Program-made: the position numbers and the translations under genes
The notes under the pieces: generated by a model
Databases searched by the model: none
Told to the model about the DNA's origin: nothing
Seen by the model: only the letters and a program-made list of their open reading frames with translations
From: a virus
Direction: 5' to 3' (one strand)
Length of the DNA: 46,478 nucleotides
IMG/VR virus record: IMGVR_UViG_3300047470_000128
Span: 1 to 46,478 of that record
Shown: positions 1-7,190 of the stretch, piece by piece
Position numbering within the stretch: the stretch's first letter is position 1
Layout of the letters: the number at the start of each line of letters is the position of its first letter

Positions 1-52
1 ACGGTCGTCTCGCCGAGCGCTTGCTGACCCTTTAGTCAGGACAAGCTGTTAA
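1..52 (+). other. possible 3' end of the gene that starts at 46156, if the molecule is circular
   Basis: The last frame of the window (from 46156) ends in an incomplete codon GA. If base 46478 is joined to base 1 the frame continues through 17 further codons and stops at TAA 50-52, giving a protein of about 125 residues. This is inference from frame continuity; a random open frame of this length is possible. The rest of the stretch up to the integrase start holds no gene that I can support, only the repeats listed separately and an imperfect hairpin at 111-133. Confidence 0.35.
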
Positions 53-202
53 ACTCGCCACCTGCCCACATCGCCACGGCGATCGCCACCTGAACAGAGC
101 TGAAACCACTGTGGAAATCTTCAAAGATTCCACGGTAGCCTCCCGCCAAAAACCTCCCCGTATCAAAACCCCCTTTAAACCACCGATTTCAGCACCTTTC
201 GA

Positions 203-226
203 GTATCGCCGCGTACCACGCGATAC
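203..226. repeat. palindrome upstream of int
   Basis: GTATCGC (203-209) is mirrored by GCGATAC (220-226), and the 10-bp spacer itself carries most of an inner palindrome (CGCGT ACC ACGCG, 210-222). It lies about 70 bp before the integrase start. It could be an integrase or excisionase binding site, part of attP, or an operator; the sequence does not decide. Confidence 0.5.
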
Positions 227-246
227 CTTCCCAGTTGCGCCAGGTT

Positions 247-293
247 AGTACATCATCCAGTACATTGAAAAACGACCATCGAGAGGATGTACT
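247..293. repeat. AGTACAT repeats in the int leader
   Basis: AGTACAT occurs twice directly (247-253 and 259-265) and once inverted as ATGTACT (287-293), the last ending two bases before the integrase start codon at 295. TAGTACATC (246-254) and GGATGTACTA (285-294) can also pair in RNA, which would bury the ribosome-binding site GAGAGGA (281-287). This suggests autoregulation of int at DNA or RNA level. Confidence 0.5.
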
Positions 294-294
294 A

Positions 295-1479
295 GTGGCA
301 CTCACGGATACCGCCGCCAAGCAGGCAAAGCCAAAGGAAAAGGCCTACACCCTTCCCGATGCCCTCGGCTTGTCGCTTTATGTGGCGGCAAGCGGCATCA
401 AGAGCTGGCACTTTCGATTCACCTGGCTCAGCAAACAAGTTCGGATTTCATTCGGGACTTACCCTGACACGGGCCTGAAGGAAGCGCGCGCACGCAGAGA
501 TGAGGCGCGAGAGGACGTTGCAAACGGAGTGGATCCGCGCAACTCGAGGCGGGAGAAGAAGGCCGAGATGATCGAGGCCGGGGGGCGCACCTTTCGCCGT
601 GTCTATGACGAATGGCTGGCTTTCAGGAAGGGAAGCATTTCGCCTGGCACTTACCGGGTGATCAGCAATGCCATGGAGTTGGATGTGTTGCCAGCCTTTG
701 GCGATCGGCAGATTGACGCCATCAAGCGGGCCGACGTCATCGGCTTGATCCGGCGCGTGGAGAAGCGCGGATCGGTGGCCACAGCCGTCAAGGTGCGCCA
801 GCGCATGAGCCAGGTTTTCAGCTATGCAATTGCCACCGGACTGATTGAGGCGAACCCAACAGCCGAGATGCATGCCGTTACCGAGAAGATGGGCCAGCAC
901 AAGCCCCACCCGTTCCTGCCCTTCAGCGAGATGCCGACCACCATGGCGGCGATCAGGGACTGCGCGTCAGGCCATCAACTGAAGACGGCGCTTATGCTGA
1001 TGATCTACACCGCTTCGCGCCCTGGCGAAGTGCGCCACGCTGAATGGTCGGAAATCGACCTCGATGCCGCGACCTGGACAACGCCAGCGGCGAAGATGAA
1101 GATGCGACGAGATCACTCCGTCCCTTTATCGACCCAAGCCGTCGACCTGCTGAAAAGCATGCTGCCCATCACCGGCGGCCAGCGCTACGTGTTCGCGAAT
1201 CGAAATGTCTCGACCGCGCCAATCGGAACCAATTACGCGAACAACGTCATGGATTCCTGCGGACTCACCGGCAAGCAATCGCCTCACGGCTTCAGACACT
1301 TGTTCTCCACCGAGATGAACGGGCGTGGGTACAACCGCGACTGGATCGAGCGCCAACTTGCGCACGCCGACAGCAGCGTGATCCGCGACGTGTACAACCA
1401 TGCCGCCTATCTCGAACAGCGCCGGGAGATGATGCAAACGTGGGCGGACCTCATTACTCCCGACAGCAAAGGGGCGTGA
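295..1479 (+). CDS. int: tyrosine integrase, P4 type
   Basis: Site-specific recombinase for integration and excision. The GTG at 295 is chosen because it follows GAGAGGA and gives the usual family N-terminus (VALTDTAAKQAKPK); an upstream TTG at 235 would add 20 unlikely residues. The product has 394 aa, normal for the family. The N-terminal DUF4102-type arm-binding domain covers about 1-85, a core-binding domain about 95-190, and the catalytic domain the rest, with Arg242 (in TASRPGE), His331/Arg334 (HGFRH), His357 and nucleophile Tyr367 (VYNHA). All catalytic residues are present, so it should be active. No excisionase was recognised nearby. Confidence 0.95.
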   Translation: MALTDTAAKQAKPKEKAYTLPDALGLSLYVAASGIKSWHFRFTWLSKQVRISFGTYPDTGLKEARARRDEAREDVANGVDPRNSRREKKAEMIEAGGRTFRRVYDEWLAFRKGSISPGTYRVISNAMELDVLPAFGDRQIDAIKRADVIGLIRRVEKRGSVATAVKVRQRMSQVFSYAIATGLIEANPTAEMHAVTEKMGQHKPHPFLPFSEMPTTMAAIRDCASGHQLKTALMLMIYTASRPGEVRHAEWSEIDLDAATWTTPAAKMKMRRDHSVPLSTQAVDLLKSMLPITGGQRYVFANRNVSTAPIGTNYANNVMDSCGLTGKQSPHGFRHLFSTEMNGRGYNRDWIERQLAHADSSVIRDVYNHAAYLEQRREMMQTWADLITPDSKGA

Positions 1480-1550
1480 GCGTCAGACCCTCACCCGGCG
1501 TCCTGCCGATGAGCATCGTGCTACGCTGGCCTCTTCAAGGAGGCTTCAAG

Positions 1551-1760
1551 ATGCCAAATTCAGACCTGCTCCCTTCCCTGCTTTTCAAGATCAATGAAAA
1601 CCAGCTCGCCCTCGAAGCGGCTATCATGGAGCTTTCCAACTGGGTCGAGCAGCACGGCGCCGCCGACGTCGCCGATAACGTCCGCGGCGCCTTGGAGGCG
1701 ATCGACAAGAATGAAGAATTCATTAAGATGACGCTCGCGGTGATGATGGCGCCGGAGTAA
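1551..1760 (+). CDS. small conserved phage protein, unknown function
   Basis: 69 aa, starting at ATG 1551 behind a strong AAGGAGG (1537-1543). It is acidic, apparently helical and soluble, with no membrane segment. A larger overlapping frame beginning at 1044 is an out-of-frame shadow of the integrase; only this 3' part has a ribosome-binding site and good composition. It follows int by about 70 bp on the same strand and may be co-transcribed. The function is not recognised. Confidence 0.75.
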   Translation: MPNSDLLPSLLFKINENQLALEAAIMELSNWVEQHGAADVADNVRGALEAIDKNEEFIKMTLAVMMAPE

Positions 1761-1763
1761 AGC

Positions 1764-2468
1764 CTAGTAGCCAACGGCTCCATCTGCATCCAACGGAAAA
1801 TCTGGATCAATACGTTCAAATAGAATCACTAGCGGGCCGTCGCTATCACGGTACACTCGAGTAGCGGCAATCCATTCGTCAGGCGCTACTTGCTTGAGCC
1901 TCAGTTCCTGAGTGAACGCTCCATTGCTTGCGGTGTAGAAGATGTTAAAACGGCGGTGCTGCCCAGTGAGGGGTGGTAAGAGGCATCGATTCGCCATTCC
2001 TTTGAACAAAGTGCCAATATCCACATTACTATTTGCAACATCCATCCAGTTCGGCAAATCAAAAGGTACATCAATGTCGCATATGCGAGCGCTGAGGTTT
2101 TGAAGATGGTGCTCGCCTTCGTGGATAACAGCCCAGCCGTTGTTGTTGGACATGACGCTCATGTAGCAGTAGCTGTCACCGCCGGTCATGTGGTTTAGCA
2201 GCTCTTGTGTTTCTTCCTCTAGCTTATCAACCAACTCGATGATGCGCCCTTCTAACGCCTGCAGGCTGCTCTCCACACCTGCTTGCTTTCGCACCCGGAA
2301 CACCTGCCCGGTCAACCAGCTCGCGAGGAAGAATGAGGGACCGAATGCAGCCAGTACAGACTCCACCGTAATATTGCCGCCCCAGCCCACGTAGGTAGTC
2401 CAGCCGCCAGCGATGAGCCCAGGCACCCAAAACTCCTTAAGCAACTGCTTTCCTGTCCTCTTCCACAT
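1764..2468 (-). CDS. membrane-anchored protein of unknown function
   Basis: 234 aa. ATG 2468 is chosen because AGGAG sits 7 bases upstream; the ATG two codons earlier nearly touches that site, and an ATG further upstream lacks one. The N-terminus (MWKRTGKQLLKEFW) is basic, followed by hydrophobic segments at about 15-60 (two likely transmembrane helices) and a short coiled coil (about 70-95), then a soluble C-terminal domain of about 130 residues. It lies convergent to the preceding small + gene, 3 bp from its end, so the two are separate transcription units. It is an accessory (moron-like) gene; I do not recognise a catalytic motif. Confidence 0.75.
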   Translation of the reverse strand: MWKRTGKQLLKEFWVPGLIAGGWTTYVGWGGNITVESVLAAFGPSFFLASWLTGQVFRVRKQAGVESSLQALEGRIIELVDKLEEETQELLNHMTGGDSYCYMSVMSNNNGWAVIHEGEHHLQNLSARICDIDVPFDLPNWMDVANSNVDIGTLFKGMANRCLLPPLTGQHRRFNIFYTASNGAFTQELRLKQVAPDEWIAATRVYRDSDGPLVILFERIDPDFPLDADGAVGY

Positions 2469-2626
2469 TCCCATTCTCCTCTGTATACCTGCCTTAGGCG
2501 TCGGCCGCGAATCATGCAATAGCGCATGACACAATTCACTCACTATCTAGTGCGGCATCATTCCGAGCAAAAATTCCTCAAGCCCCCTCGTCGCCTCAAT
2601 CTCGCGAAAAACTCACTCGTCGATTA

Positions 2627-2642
2627 CTGTACATCCGAACAG
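2627..2642. promoter_or_regulatory. LexA box
   Basis: CTGTACATCCGAACAG fits the LexA consensus CTGT-N8-ACAG. It lies about 20 bp before the GTG at 2661 and so would put the following gene and yedK under SOS control. Confidence 0.75.
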
Positions 2643-2660
2643 CATACGTAAGGCACGACC

Positions 2661-2981
2661 GTGGACCCCTACGAAATCGAAGACACCAGCGACTGGCTCG
2701 GCACTCCGACCAGGCTGGAAACCGTCAAGCATTACGCAAGCATGCTCGAGGAAGACGTCCAGGACCTGAAGCGTCAGCTGCAGGCGGCAAAGGAAAATAT
2801 TGCCACCCTGGTTGAAATGAACGACCAGCTATCGAACGAACTCCAAAAGAAGCTGGCATGGATGGCGAACCTGGAGGCGGAAACCACCGACCAGCTTGGC
2901 CAGATCCGGAGCCTGACAATGGTCCTTGATCAAAAGGAACGGATCATTCGCGAGTTGCAAGCCGGCAATCAGAGGGGCTGA
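2661..2981 (+). CDS. SOS-controlled coiled-coil protein
   Basis: 106 aa from GTG 2661, with AAGG 7 bases upstream. From about residue 17 to the end the sequence is a nearly continuous heptad-type coiled coil rich in Glu, Gln, Lys and Leu; no other domain is visible. The gene begins directly after a LexA box and ends 2 bp before the yedK start, so the two form an SOS operon. I do not recognise the function. Confidence 0.75.
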   Translation: MDPYEIEDTSDWLGTPTRLETVKHYASMLEEDVQDLKRQLQAAKENIATLVEMNDQLSNELQKKLAWMANLEAETTDQLGQIRSLTMVLDQKERIIRELQAGNQRG

Positions 2982-2983
2982 AC

Positions 2984-3259
2984 ATGTGCGGACGACTTTC
3001 CCAGTACGACGGCATCCACGACTTTGTGGCGGCACTCAGCATGCCCAACCCTCTGGTAAACAGCGCCGGCGACCATCCGTTCGAGCGGTACAACGCCGCT
3101 CCGACAACTCAGCTCGCCATCTTTCACCAGGAAGGCGAATACCTTCACGCAGACATGGTTCGGTGGGGATGGCGCCCGCACTGGGCTAAGGATCGCGCGG
3201 CTCCTATCAACGCCAGGGTGGAGAAAGTTGCACACGGCCCATTCTTCCGCGCGATCTGG
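2984..3259 (+). pseudogene. yedK: truncated SRAP-family (YedK/HMCES-like) gene
   Basis: SRAP proteins crosslink to abasic sites in single-stranded DNA through Cys2. The first 92 codons match the family well: MCGR with Cys2, the N-A-A-P motif, RWGWRP, and PINAR with Asn76. After about 3260 the homology stops and the frame runs, by chance, antisense through another gene remnant to a stop at 3802. The catalytic Glu and His that normally follow (near 105 and 160) and over half of the usual ~220 residues are missing. A 272-aa chimera could still be made, but normal activity is unlikely. Confidence 0.8.
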
Positions 3260-3431
3260 TCGCCTCGGCCATCTCAAGCATATCGGACAGATCCAGGTCA
3301 TCGACCTGGCGCCGCCGGCGGCATTCGAAAGCCATGCTCACCAGCGTGGCGGCGTGCTTCTCCGGATCGGTGGCCAGGTCGAATACGTTGTCGAGCGCGG
3401 CGACTCACTCGCGCGGAAGGGAATCCATCAT
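3207..3431 (-). pseudogene. broken SOS-type gene, antisense to the yedK junction
   Basis: Reading leftward from ATG 3431 the frame begins MMDSLPRE, meets TGA at 3405-3407, then continues as well-formed protein (VAALDNVFDLATDPEKH and a Cys-Arg-rich stretch) until it runs into the 3' side of the truncated yedK near 3260. The start lies just below a LexA box. The in-frame stop plus the lost 3' end make it a pseudogene. A TGG-to-TGA change at codon 9 would explain the stop. The likely origin is a deletion that joined two convergent genes. Confidence 0.55.
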
Positions 3432-3437
3432 GGCGAA

Positions 3438-3457
3438 TACTGTATATAAAAACAGTA
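3438..3457. promoter_or_regulatory. LexA box
   Basis: TACTGTATATAAAAACAGTA (core CTGT-N8-ACAG at 3440-3455) is close to the ideal LexA operator, including the TA flanks. It lies 6 bp before the start of the broken minus-strand gene at 3431. Confidence 0.85.
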
Positions 3458-3542
3458 TCGTATAGGCCATTTCCGCCCCGGGCAATCTCCGGTCAGCGAA
3501 TGGGCTTCATCCCATCGACCACCGCCTCGCACGCCAGCCCAG

Positions 3543-3725
3543 CTATTCGACTTCGCTCAAGCGCTGCTGCGCAGCTGCCCGCCATTCGGTCAGAGTCTTC
3601 AAGCAATCCCCCGAGCACCACGACGGCAGAGGTTCAAACCTGGCGCTGCTGGGTAGCGATGGTACTGGAGGTGGCTGCTCGGCCGGCGTGCGTCCGCATA
3701 AAATCGCCCAGGTTGACCTGGGCAT
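3543..3725 (-). CDS. small SOS-regulated protein
   Basis: 60 aa from ATG 3725 (MPRSTWAILCG...). The C-terminal half (LPSWCSGDCLKTL, then an Ala/Gln/Arg-rich helix) looks like real protein. A second minus-strand frame overlaps 5' and has poorer composition. The ribosome-binding site is weak. The LexA box at 3772 is about 45 bp upstream, so expression is probably DNA-damage induced. The function is unknown. Confidence 0.5.
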   Translation of the reverse strand: MPRSTWAILCGRTPAEQPPPVPSLPSSARFEPLPSWCSGDCLKTLTEWRAAAQQRLSEVE

Positions 3726-3771
3726 ATCTTCGATTTCATGGCGACGGTCGCGCTCAGGACGGGATGGAGCG

Positions 3772-3787
3772 CTGTATGAATGAACAG
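3772..3787. promoter_or_regulatory. LexA box
   Basis: CTGTATGAATGAACAG, a perfect CTGT-N8-ACAG, lies upstream of the leftward small gene at 3725. It is the third such box in 1.2 kb. The remaining stretch to 3933 holds no other gene. Confidence 0.75.
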
Positions 3788-3933
3788 TATGCTATGGTGT
3801 GATGGCCACCGGATCAAGCCTTCCATCAAGTGGCAGGATTTTCCGATAACTAAAACGCAATTCTAGCGTATATGCAAAATCTATCGATAAATAACCAACA
3901 AATGTAGTCGCGAAACATAAAAAGGAGAGATTT

Positions 3934-4839
3934 ATGGAGCAAGCCTCAAATAGGAAGATGTCGGATCCAAATTATGTGAACAGTGAAAATAGAACGCGTG
4001 GAATCATCATCCACAGTCCCACCACAATAAACGCGGACGGGACAATTACGGTCAAACAATCAAACCTTGACTCGCAAGACTTGCGATCGGCCCTGCTTTA
4101 CTGGGATAAATTGTCTTTCCCTAGAAACCAAGTTATATACATAGGAGGCGGACCCGAGGCTAAAGAGCTCGTTAATTGCGGGATAATGGAAAGGCCAACG
4201 ATCGATGTAATACCATCGGGTGATTCAGATCTCATAATGACGTCTGCCGAGGCAATTGCATTGCAGCAATATGATCAAAAAGAACCAGGAGTATGGAGTG
4301 TCGGATCAGGGGCAAACTCTCTAAGCTATTCTGGATCAAAGTCCGGCACAGGTACTGGCCTAGAGCTTTATAATTCCCTTCCAATCCCTGGAGAGAATGT
4401 GCCACTGGTTGAAATCCTTGACTTCAAGGAGCGCAGGCGCAGCGAGCTACTTATGTTCAGGTCCCATATGGACTCCATGATTTCGGCAATCACTAGCGCT
4501 GACGATAGCGGAGAAGCTCTCATTAAGGCACTGAAAGATCTTGATGAGGCATGTGCCAATCTAATCTCGGTGACCAAGGAATGGAAGCTTCCAGTGAGAC
4601 TAGCCAATTTCAAGGCCTCGATTAATTTCAATTTCGCAAAATCGGCAACTGCAGCTGCGGCTGCATGGAAAGCTACGGACACATTGGCGCTCGGAAAGAC
4701 GGAGCAAGCTGTGGCAGCGACAGTTGCTGGGATCTCCAGCAACTTCAAGCTGTCGGCGGACATAGAATTCCAGAAAATCAAGAGGCCAACATCACCCTAT
4801 AAATATCTATACCAAGCGACTCAAGAGCTTAAGGCTTAA
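3934..4839 (+). CDS. DUF6236 family protein
   Basis: 301 aa from ATG 3934 with AAAAGGAGAG about 8 bases upstream. The start region (GIIIHSPTTIN, then a DSQDLRSALLYWDKLSFP motif at about 45-65) matches what I recall of the DUF6236 family, which has no established biochemistry and often occurs in accessory or mobile regions. The C-terminal half is helical and Ala-rich. Codon use is clearly more AT-rich than the neighbours (AATAAA, AGTATA and similar runs), a sign of recent acquisition. It stands alone with its own leader and a hairpin downstream. A defence or exclusion role is possible, from context only. Confidence 0.75.
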   Translation: MEQASNRKMSDPNYVNSENRTRGIIIHSPTTINADGTITVKQSNLDSQDLRSALLYWDKLSFPRNQVIYIGGGPEAKELVNCGIMERPTIDVIPSGDSDLIMTSAEAIALQQYDQKEPGVWSVGSGANSLSYSGSKSGTGTGLELYNSLPIPGENVPLVEILDFKERRRSELLMFRSHMDSMISAITSADDSGEALIKALKDLDEACANLISVTKEWKLPVRLANFKASINFNFAKSATAAAAAWKATDTLALGKTEQAVAATVAGISSNFKLSADIEFQKIKRPTSPYKYLYQATQELKA

Positions 4840-4862
4840 AATATCAGGACCTCACTTTGCGT

Positions 4863-4890
4863 GAAAGGCAGTCCGTCCCGACTGCCTTTC
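4863..4890 (+). terminator. strong hairpin after the DUF6236 gene
   Basis: GAAAGGCAGTC (4863-4873) pairs perfectly with GACTGCCTTTC (4880-4890) across a 6-nt loop, 23 bp after the DUF6236 stop. No clear U-tract follows on either strand, so it may be an RNA-stabilising hairpin or a weak bidirectional terminator between convergent units. Confidence 0.45.
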
Positions 4891-4935
4891 CTGGCCTGAT
4901 GATAGTTTGGCTTTGGATTTAAGTAAAAGCGAAAT

Positions 4936-5433
4936 TCATTTTGGCGCCATAGATGCATCGTGCTCTCGCTGGCATTGAATCCCAGCTATTCGGGCAACGT
5001 CATAAGCTCTCGCCAGCTCTCGATTCGTAGCAACAGACCGGTCGAGCAGATCGGAGAGCACCATGGCGGCGCGGGTGGCTGCCTGGCCTTTGGCGACAGA
5101 GGCGGTATCCGTGCCGGGGCAACTGACGGTGGCGGCGAGCTGGGTGACGTCACTGCGCAGCCGTTGGCCAGCAGCATCGGCGTCAGCAGCGCCAGCATCA
5201 GCAATCGTTCTTTCTTCATACCCTTTTACCCTCGCCTCTTGCTGCGCATCTGCGATCCGGTGTTCTTCCTGCCGCGCCGATCGTTCGCCGACGAGCTCGG
5301 CCAAGCGGTCGCCGCTGTCGCATTGTGCTGTTGCTTCGCCGGCGCTTGCTCGTTCTACCGAACGGCCGTGCTGGTAGGCGGTCCAGTGGGATGCCAGCAG
5401 CACGGTAACTGCCAGTAAGACCCAGCCCTTCAT
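4936..5433 (-). CDS. inner-membrane spanin (Rz-like, DUF2514 type)
   Basis: 165 aa. The N-terminus MKGWVLLAVTVLLASHW is a signal anchor; the rest is a periplasmic, mostly helical Glu/Ala/Arg-rich region, as expected of an i-spanin that bridges the envelope during lysis. Its ATG overlaps the endolysin stop (ATGA), and a lipoprotein frame is nested inside, the typical Rz/Rz1 arrangement. It is the last gene of the leftward late block. Confidence 0.85.
   Translation of the reverse strand: MKGWVLLAVTVLLASHWTAYQHGRSVERASAGEATAQCDSGDRLAELVGERSARQEEHRIADAQQEARVKGYEERTIADAGAADADAAGQRLRSDVTQLAATVSCPGTDTASVAKGQAATRAAMVLSDLLDRSVATNRELARAYDVARIAGIQCQREHDASMAPK
4986..5219 (-). CDS. outer-membrane spanin lipoprotein (Rz1-like), nested in Rz
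   Basis: 77 aa, wholly inside the Rz gene in another frame. The start MKKERLLMLALLTPMLLAN is followed by Gly-Cys21, a signal peptide with a lipobox-like site (ANGC), then a Pro-rich segment (SPPPSVAP, PPAPP). These are the hallmarks of Rz1 o-spanins, which pair with Rz to fuse inner and outer membranes. The lipobox is not canonical at -3, so processing is inferred. Confidence 0.75.
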   Translation of the reverse strand: MKKERLLMLALLTPMLLANGCAVTSPSSPPPSVAPARIPPLSPKARQPPAPPWCSPICSTGLLLRIESWRELMTLPE

Positions 5434-5873
5434 GCCAGAGCCCGCCGAATGCCCTCGTCGATCACCTCGGCCTTGTACGGGTTTCCGCCGTTCTCGTGAA
5501 CGATGATGCCGACCACGGCCTCACGCAGCACCTGTGGCCTGCAGATGTCGATGGAGTCGCGGACACCCACACCGAGGCGCTTGGCGATGGCCTGCGCATA
5601 CGCCAGGGTATTGTTCTCGCTGGATGGGGCCCAGCGGCTGATGAACTCCAGCGGGGTATCAATACCTAGTCGGCCTACGCCTGGCATGCCGTCCTTGCCC
5701 CGGTAGTTCAGTAGCAGCTTGCCTAAGGCGCGGATGCCGTTCTCGGCATGGTCGAAGCGGGCGAATCGCGGCTTGGCCACGCCCACCTCCAACCCGATCT
5801 GACCTTGCCAGGCATTGCGTGGATTGAAATCGATGTTCCCCGGGTTGTTGTTACGGATGCCGCGTACGGACAT
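5430..5873 (-). CDS. endolysin-like peptidoglycan hydrolase
   Basis: 147 aa from ATG 5873, with GGAG 7-8 bases upstream; an extension to 5951 would run through the terminator hairpin and is rejected. The N-terminus MSVRGIRNNNPGNIDF is typical of a family of lysozyme-like phage proteins annotated as endolysin or virion-associated hydrolase. It lies directly before Rz with a 4-bp overlap, which supports an endolysin role. No signal peptide is seen, so export would depend on a holin, and the holin candidates are about 23 kb away at 28.9-29.4 kb. Confidence 0.7.
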   Translation of the reverse strand: MSVRGIRNNNPGNIDFNPRNAWQGQIGLEVGVAKPRFARFDHAENGIRALGKLLLNYRGKDGMPGVGRLGIDTPLEFISRWAPSSENNTLAYAQAIAKRLGVGVRDSIDICRPQVLREAVVGIIVHENGGNPYKAEVIDEGIRRALA

Positions 5874-5889
5874 GGGTTTTCTCCAGGCG

Positions 5890-5914
5890 AAAAAAAGCCC
5901 GCTCAGGGCGGGCT
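5890..5914 (-). terminator. intrinsic terminator, leftward
   Basis: On the - strand AGCCCGC pairs with GCGGGCT over a 5-nt loop, followed by six or seven U. It sits just upstream of the endolysin start, so transcription from the tail genes would stop here unless antiterminated. Confidence 0.8.
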
Positions 5915-6049
5915 CGGATAGTGGTATCGACAAGAACGGAGCGACGGTCACGATGACCGCTACGTCAGCTCGACCCTGGGCGCGGTTTATGCTAAAAGCG
6001 GACCTGCGCGCCGCTTGGCGAGATTGGCTAAGTCTGAAAAGGAGAGAAG

Positions 6050-6367
6050 ATGAGCAATCAAGAGTTAATGATTTCGCTGCCGATGCGGCTAGTCGATCAC
6101 ATCGTTGGCAGATCCCGAGGCGTTCCTGCCTACGACGCAGTCGCCGAGATTGAGGCGCTGATAGAGGATCAGATCGGAAGCCTGGATGCTCAGGACCCCA
6201 ATGTTAACTCACTGGAAACTCAAGCTTTGCGCTCTGAACGTTGCGAGAAACTGTTGCGCGAGTTATTTATTGCGACAAGAGATCAGCAACTCCTTGGAGA
6301 AGGATCGATTCAGGCTCTCTCCCCCGAGCTACTCGAAAACATTGAATCGTTCCTAGCGAGAAAGTAA
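6050..6367 (+). CDS. small protein of unknown function, opposite strand in the late block
   Basis: 105 aa with AAAAGGAGAG about 8 bases upstream of ATG 6050. The sequence is acidic and helical (MSNQELMISLPMRLVDHIVG...), without membrane segments. It is the only + strand gene inside the otherwise leftward block 4936-30167, wedged between the lectin-like protein and the endolysin, which marks it as an inserted accessory gene with its own promoter. I do not recognise the function. Confidence 0.7.
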   Translation: MSNQELMISLPMRLVDHIVGRSRGVPAYDAVAEIEALIEDQIGSLDAQDPNVNSLETQALRSERCEKLLRELFIATRDQQLLGEGSIQALSPELLENIESFLARK

Positions 6368-6406
6368 CCCAATAGATCATCCCGCTGGGGCAATTGATTC
6401 GCGACG

Positions 6407-7180
6407 TCAGATGACGATTCCGCGACCTGCATAGTACGCCTTTACCGCTTGGTACATCGTTTCAACTTCTGCGTCAGTCAACGCGCGATCCCATATGGCC
6501 GCAAAGAACACCTCCGGACCGACCAGGCTTCCGTACTGGGTGTATCCGCAGCCGACGCGGTATGGCTGTCCCAAGTCGAATACTGTCCCTGCGATGGGCG
6601 TGCTCACAGCTGATGTCTTAGCAGTCTTGTTGTCGACCCTTCGCCACTTGCTCGTCGCGACTCCCTCGCGGCGGCCAACGAGCGCTTGAATTCCTCCAAT
6701 TGGCCTCAGCATCGATGCAGCCCGGAAGTTGCTGCTTGAAGAGTTGGCGCCATCCCATTCCGAAGCGCCCATCTCCTCGTAGGTCTGCTCAGCGTTAGGT
6801 GCTGACTGCGGCCGCATCATGAGAGATGTGGCAAACGTTGTTCCACTGGCGGCCTTCCTGTTGCTGCCGTAGTTGGAGACGATCATGGTGTTAGCCCGGG
6901 GTACAGGGCTACGTGCGACCACCATCATGGTGATCGAATCCGAGTCTGCAACCGATGTTTGGATGTAGCTGGTTAGCGGCACAAAGGTTGCGCTGTTCTG
7001 ACCAACTACAGGTGCGCCAACCACTTCTGCACCGCTCTTGCCCAGCGCCAGATTACGACCTTGGTTAATACCTTCGCCACCGAAGATATTCAGGTACTGA
7101 AGCCCATTAGGCACCGGAGGAATGTAGCCTACCGCGCCATTCGAGAAGTCAGCGCCCTTTACGACAATGCTCAGACCCAT
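6407..7180 (-). CDS. lectin-like (LamG/concanavalin-fold) tail-associated protein
   Basis: 257 aa from ATG 7180, with AAGGAG 6 bases upstream; longer starts run into the preceding fibre gene. The C-terminal motif (FFAAIWDRALTDAEVE, about 230-245) is typical of LamG/concanavalin A-like domains, and the body is beta-rich with many Ser, Gly and Thr. It follows the esterase fibre by 10 bp and is probably a receptor- or glycan-binding accessory of the tail tip. The family assignment is from pattern only. Confidence 0.6.
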   Translation of the reverse strand: MGLSIVVKGADFSNGAVGYIPPVPNGLQYLNIFGGEGINQGRNLALGKSGAEVVGAPVVGQNSATFVPLTSYIQTSVADSDSITMMVVARSPVPRANTMIVSNYGSNRKAASGTTFATSLMMRPQSAPNAEQTYEEMGASEWDGANSSSSNFRAASMLRPIGGIQALVGRREGVATSKWRRVDNKTAKTSAVSTPIAGTVFDLGQPYRVGCGYTQYGSLVGPEVFFAAIWDRALTDAEVETMYQAVKAYYAGRGIVI

Positions 7181-7190
7181 GAACTGCTCC

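Noticed and set aside
111-133. Hairpin GTGGAA...TTCCAC as a tRNA fragment or att site
   Set aside because: The arms are imperfect (one bulge), there is no tRNA-like cloverleaf around it, and no second copy was seen in the window.
1044-1550. 5' extension of the small gene at 1551 into int
   Set aside because: It overlaps the integrase out of frame with Arg-rich composition; the true start at 1551 has AAGGAGG.
3260-3802. C-terminal part of the yedK frame as a novel domain
   Set aside because: It reads antisense through a LexA-preceded gene remnant and control sequences; it is more likely a chance open frame than a selected domain.
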